From assembly GCA_028824685.1 (NCBI GenBank), contig JAPPCZ010000083.1:26678-90677 (forward strand): a stretch of 64,000 nucleotides of DNA. Reading direction: 5' to 3'. This DNA is from Candidatus Poribacteria bacterium. GTDB taxonomy: Bacteria > Poribacteria > WGA-4E > WGA-3G. Both the position numbers and the translations under genes were made by a program. Below, one piece after another: positions 62,180 to 64,000 of this stretch. The notes below the pieces were generated by a model that was not told the DNA's origin, ran no database searches, and was given only the letters and a program-made list of their open reading frames with translations. The first letter of the stretch is position 1, and each line of letters begins with the position of its first letter.

Positions 62180-62818
62180 TTAGTCTCGGTTTTTTAGTGA
62201 TGCCCATGTTGTTGTTAATTTGTCGGTAGGTTGAACGGCATGCGGTTCAGCACCTTCAATATCGCTTACATACTTACCCTCATAGAGGCGGATGTGGTCA
62301 AGCCAGACGTCAACTTTCTCTATTCCCATGATAATACCCGCGCGTGAATTCACGTCATCCACAGGCATTTTGAATGTGATGAAAAACTCCTTCCATTCTT
62401 CAGTTAGATTAATAGATTTTGGAGCGTATATGGTCCATGGTGCCCCTTGATGCATAATGCGCATTGTGATGTTTCTCGGTTTTTCGCTTTTTGCCCACAG
62501 ATTGTAAGTATAAGTAGTATTTTTCTCCAGCGTAAAGGGTTGCTGATAAAGTTGTATGTGCCCTAATGCATTACCACCCTTATTGATTTTGATATAGGCA
62601 GCATTTTTGCCAACGATCGGTTCTGCCTTATTACCTTCTGTCTGAAAGACCGCAGCGGCACTTTCATGTGTCCAGTGGTGCCATCCGTCAAGTTTTAGGT
62701 CAAAGTCACCGTTTTTGAGGATATTTTCGGGCGGTTCTGCTGTATGTCCAACCGTTGTTAATCCGAACAGCCAGACCAACATAAGGAAATAACCGTAAAT
62801 CGAATCACCTTTAATCAT
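62180..62818 (-). CDS. Exported carbohydrate-binding (CBM4/9-like) protein with KLTTTW tail
   Basis: A signal segment (YGYFLMLVWLFGLTTVGHTA) precedes a jelly-roll domain with ENILKNGDFDLKLDGWHHWT, YTYNLWAKSEKPRNITMRIM and VWLDHIRLYEG, the pattern of CBM4/9-type modules that bind glycans. The C terminus, KLTTTWASLKNRD, repeats the tail of the TolB-like protein at 7224. I start at ATG 62818, which overlaps the upstream gene's stop by 8 bases; upstream ATGs lie inside that gene and lack conservation. Apart from the tail no other domain is present. Confidence 0.8.
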   Translation of the reverse strand: MIKGDSIYGYFLMLVWLFGLTTVGHTAEPPENILKNGDFDLKLDGWHHWTHESAAAVFQTEGNKAEPIVGKNAAYIKINKGGNALGHIQLYQQPFTLEKNTTYTYNLWAKSEKPRNITMRIMHQGAPWTIYAPKSINLTEEWKEFFITFKMPVDDVNSRAGIIMGIEKVDVWLDHIRLYEGKYVSDIEGAEPHAVQPTDKLTTTWASLKNRD

Positions 62819-63308
62819 GTTCACCTTTTTTCTCATGTTCTCCCTTACCTCCTCGGTCATGTTCACTCTCATGTTCTGAGTCATGCTCACCATGTTCTTC
62901 CCCATGACCATGTTCACCCGCTCCGACTTCGGGATGTGCAGTCCATCCATCAAAGTCCGTGCTTGTTGCGGTGAGTTGTACATCTCTTTTTTCACCGGGG
63001 GCAAGGTCCGCTGGGGTTGTTGGACCAAGCTCTTTTACGTTTGATAAGTGGACTTCAACACGAACCTGTTTTAGGGTTTCATCAGTTGTGTTTTCTACGG
63101 TACCTTTAAAGGAATTAGATTGAGCGTCGTAATTCAAGATGAGGCGTGCGCCGTTTCTAACCTTATCGTAGGTTTCGTCTAATGCAAGTTCAGTCCCTGA
63201 TTCTTCTTTTTCATTGTCAGTTGCTTGCTTTGCTGTCCTTGAACAACCGATAATAACGACTATCAATAAAATAACAATTGCTGGGAGAGTATTATATATG
63301 TGATTCAT
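62811..63308 (-). CDS. Lipoprotein with FxLYD-like domain and His-rich tail
   Basis: The signal IVILLIVVIIGCSR ends in a possible lipobox (VIIGC). Residues about 50-115 resemble the FxLYD fold (LILNYDAQSNSFKGTVENTT, VEVHLSNVKELG). The last 40 residues are dense in His, Glu and Gly (GEHGHGEEHGEHDSEHESEH), suggesting metal binding. ATG 63308 is chosen for its AAGGAG site 7 bases upstream; an earlier start at 63326 lies in the HicB gene. It is coupled to the CBM gene downstream by overlap. Confidence 0.75.
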   Translation of the reverse strand: MNHIYNTLPAIVILLIVVIIGCSRTAKQATDNEKEESGTELALDETYDKVRNGARLILNYDAQSNSFKGTVENTTDETLKQVRVEVHLSNVKELGPTTPADLAPGEKRDVQLTATSTDFDGWTAHPEVGAGEHGHGEEHGEHDSEHESEHDRGGKGEHEKKGEHD

Positions 63309-63642
63309 GGGTCCGCTCCTTTTCACTTACAGAGTAGACCTTAGACAAACTGGTTGCCTTTTCAGGAGTTACTTCACGAACTAATGCCGCCAGATCAACT
63401 GATACTGTTTTCCACAGTCCATCAGCATAGTCAGGATTATTGGTATAAAATGTTATGTCTTTGGGGTTGGGAATTGGTTCACCATCGAGCAGTAAACCTT
63501 CAAGATAACATTCAATCGCTTCTACGGTTTGCATCATGGCATCCTCAACCGTATCTCCGGCAGAGAAGCAGCCGGGCAAATCCGGGACAGTAACCCCGTA
63601 ACAGCTTTCTGAATCTTTATGGATTACAATAGGATAACGCAC
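63292..63642 (-). CDS. HicB-family antitoxin-like protein without HicA
   Basis: The HicB N-terminal RNase H-like fold is clear (YPIVIHKDSESCYGVTVPDL, PGCFSAGDTVEDAMMQTVEA). The usual C-terminal DNA-binding part (ribbon-helix-helix or HTH) is absent; it is replaced by a short unrelated tail. No hicA toxin gene is present on either side, so this is an orphan or a decayed module. Start is GTG 63642 behind AGAGGTG. It lies between the rRNA operon terminator and the lipoprotein gene. Confidence 0.8.
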   Translation of the reverse strand: MRYPIVIHKDSESCYGVTVPDLPGCFSAGDTVEDAMMQTVEAIECYLEGLLLDGEPIPNPKDITFYTNNPDYADGLWKTVSVDLAALVREVTPEKATSLSKVYSVSEKERTHESHI

Positions 63643-63681
63643 AAAACACCTCTTATTTCTTCCTAAAGAGTTAATAGAATC

Positions 63682-63707
63682 AAAGGGCAGGATTAACCCT
63701 GCCCTTT
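63682..63707 (-). terminator. Terminator of the rRNA operon
   Basis: AAAGGGCAGG (minus strand) pairs with CCTGCCCTTT around a 6-base loop and is followed by GATTCTATTAA. It lies about 12 bases after the 5S 3' end. Confidence 0.75.
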
Positions 63708-63718
63708 AAAATTAGGAT

Positions 63719-63834
63719 TCCGGCAGCGACCTACTTTCCCGCGGGGTTGCCCCCGGAGTATCATCGGCGCTGAAGGGCTTAACTACCGTGTTCGGAATGG
63801 TAACGGGTGGGGCCCCTTCGCTGTAACCACCGGA
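63719..63834 (-). rRNA. rrf: 5S ribosomal RNA
   Basis: The minus strand reads TCCGGTGGTTACAGCGAAGG from 63834, the conserved CCATTCCGAACACGG loop and GTAGGTCGCTGCCGGA at the end; the two ends pair as helix I. Length is about 116 nt. Confidence 0.95.
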
Positions 63835-63894
63835 AAGGTGTATAAGAATATTTGACAACTGTATAGATTGTGAGGAACGGTAGAGAAAATAATT

Positions 63895-64000
63895 TATCAA
63901 GCCCTCGACTTATTAGTACCAGTTAGCTGAACCGCTCACACGGTGTACACATCTGGCCTATCAACCTTCTTATCTCGAAGGAGCCTTACCAACTTAACGT
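63895..64000 (-). rRNA. rrl: 23S ribosomal RNA, 3' end only
   Basis: The minus strand shows the conserved 23S 3' end: GGCTCCTTCGAGATAAGAAG, then GTTGATAGGCCAGATGTGTA and GGTACTAATAAGTCGAGGGC. The rest lies outside the window. Separated from 5S by about 60 bases, it confirms a minus-strand rRNA operon. Confidence 0.95.

Noticed and set aside
63354..63593. 79-codon plus-strand frame opposite hicB
   Set aside because: Antisense of a clear HicB fold and without a start site.

Overview
The window is moderately AT-rich DNA from an uncultured-type Gram-negative bacterium. Support for a Gram-negative envelope comes from a TonB-dependent receptor, lipoproteins, OmpA-like domains, Sec and Tat signal peptides, and C-terminal domains resembling type IX secretion sorting signals. 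The mix of secreted multidomain proteins and many short palindromic elements recalls Candidatus Poribacteria or a relative in the PVC/FCB groups. That placement is an impression from style, not a proof. The window starts in a tRNA cluster and ends in an rRNA operon, so it is chromosomal.

Layout. 1-9.5 kb (minus strand): tRNA-Val and tRNA-Ile2/Met, then a macromolecular-synthesis block reading mutS2, dnaG, a shrunken sigma-70 paralogue, rpoD; a TPR membrane protein with a TolB-like propeller protein; tRNA-Gly. 9.7-12 kb: a peroxiredoxin and a secreted FGE-like protein behind a sigma54-type promoter. 12.4-21.5 kb (plus): a four-gene cluster of circularly permuted ATP-grasp, alpha-E, transglutaminase-DUF2126 and a fused ATP-grasp/alpha-E protein. 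21.6-22.3 kb: a broken IS5-like transposase. 22.5-30.1 kb: a beta/gamma-crystallin plus ThuA-like protein, a flotillin with thirteen 22-residue repeats, an unrecognised zinc/carbohydrate-binding protein and a secreted M6-like peptidase. 30-39 kb: MITE-like elements, a lipoprotein, a DinG-type helicase, two tandem HtrA proteases and a secreted propeller protein. 39-44.5 kb: two small unknown exported proteins and ileS. 44.5-49.2 kb: a TonB-dependent receptor, a zeta-toxin-like pair and purB. 49.3-56.3 kb: a phosphodiester glycosidase, then SBP-OmpA, vWA, SBP-OmpA and DUF4159 proteins. 56.6-63.6 kb (minus): a flavoprotein, lipoproteins, a metallopeptidase, a PPOX-fold protein, a carbohydrate-binding protein and a lone HicB. 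63.7-64 kb: 5S and the 3' end of 23S rRNA.

The strongest unannotated system is the control region of ileS (43,825-44,110). It has a promoter, a 42-codon leader peptide ending in an Ile/Val-rich segment, and a rho-independent terminator whose 5' arm can instead pair with the last leader codons. This is classical ribosome-mediated attenuation, here placed in front of an aminoacyl-tRNA synthetase. The synthetase itself has the swapped GxHH form of the HIGH signature, which is linked to mupirocin hyper-resistance in type-2 IleRS.

Other points of note are a 22-residue insertion inside sigma region 4 of RpoD, the truncated sigma paralogue, a shared C-terminal KLTTTW tail on two unrelated exported proteins, and several families of MITE/REP-like elements, one with a clear 5-bp target duplication and one inserted in the 5' part of a lipoprotein gene.
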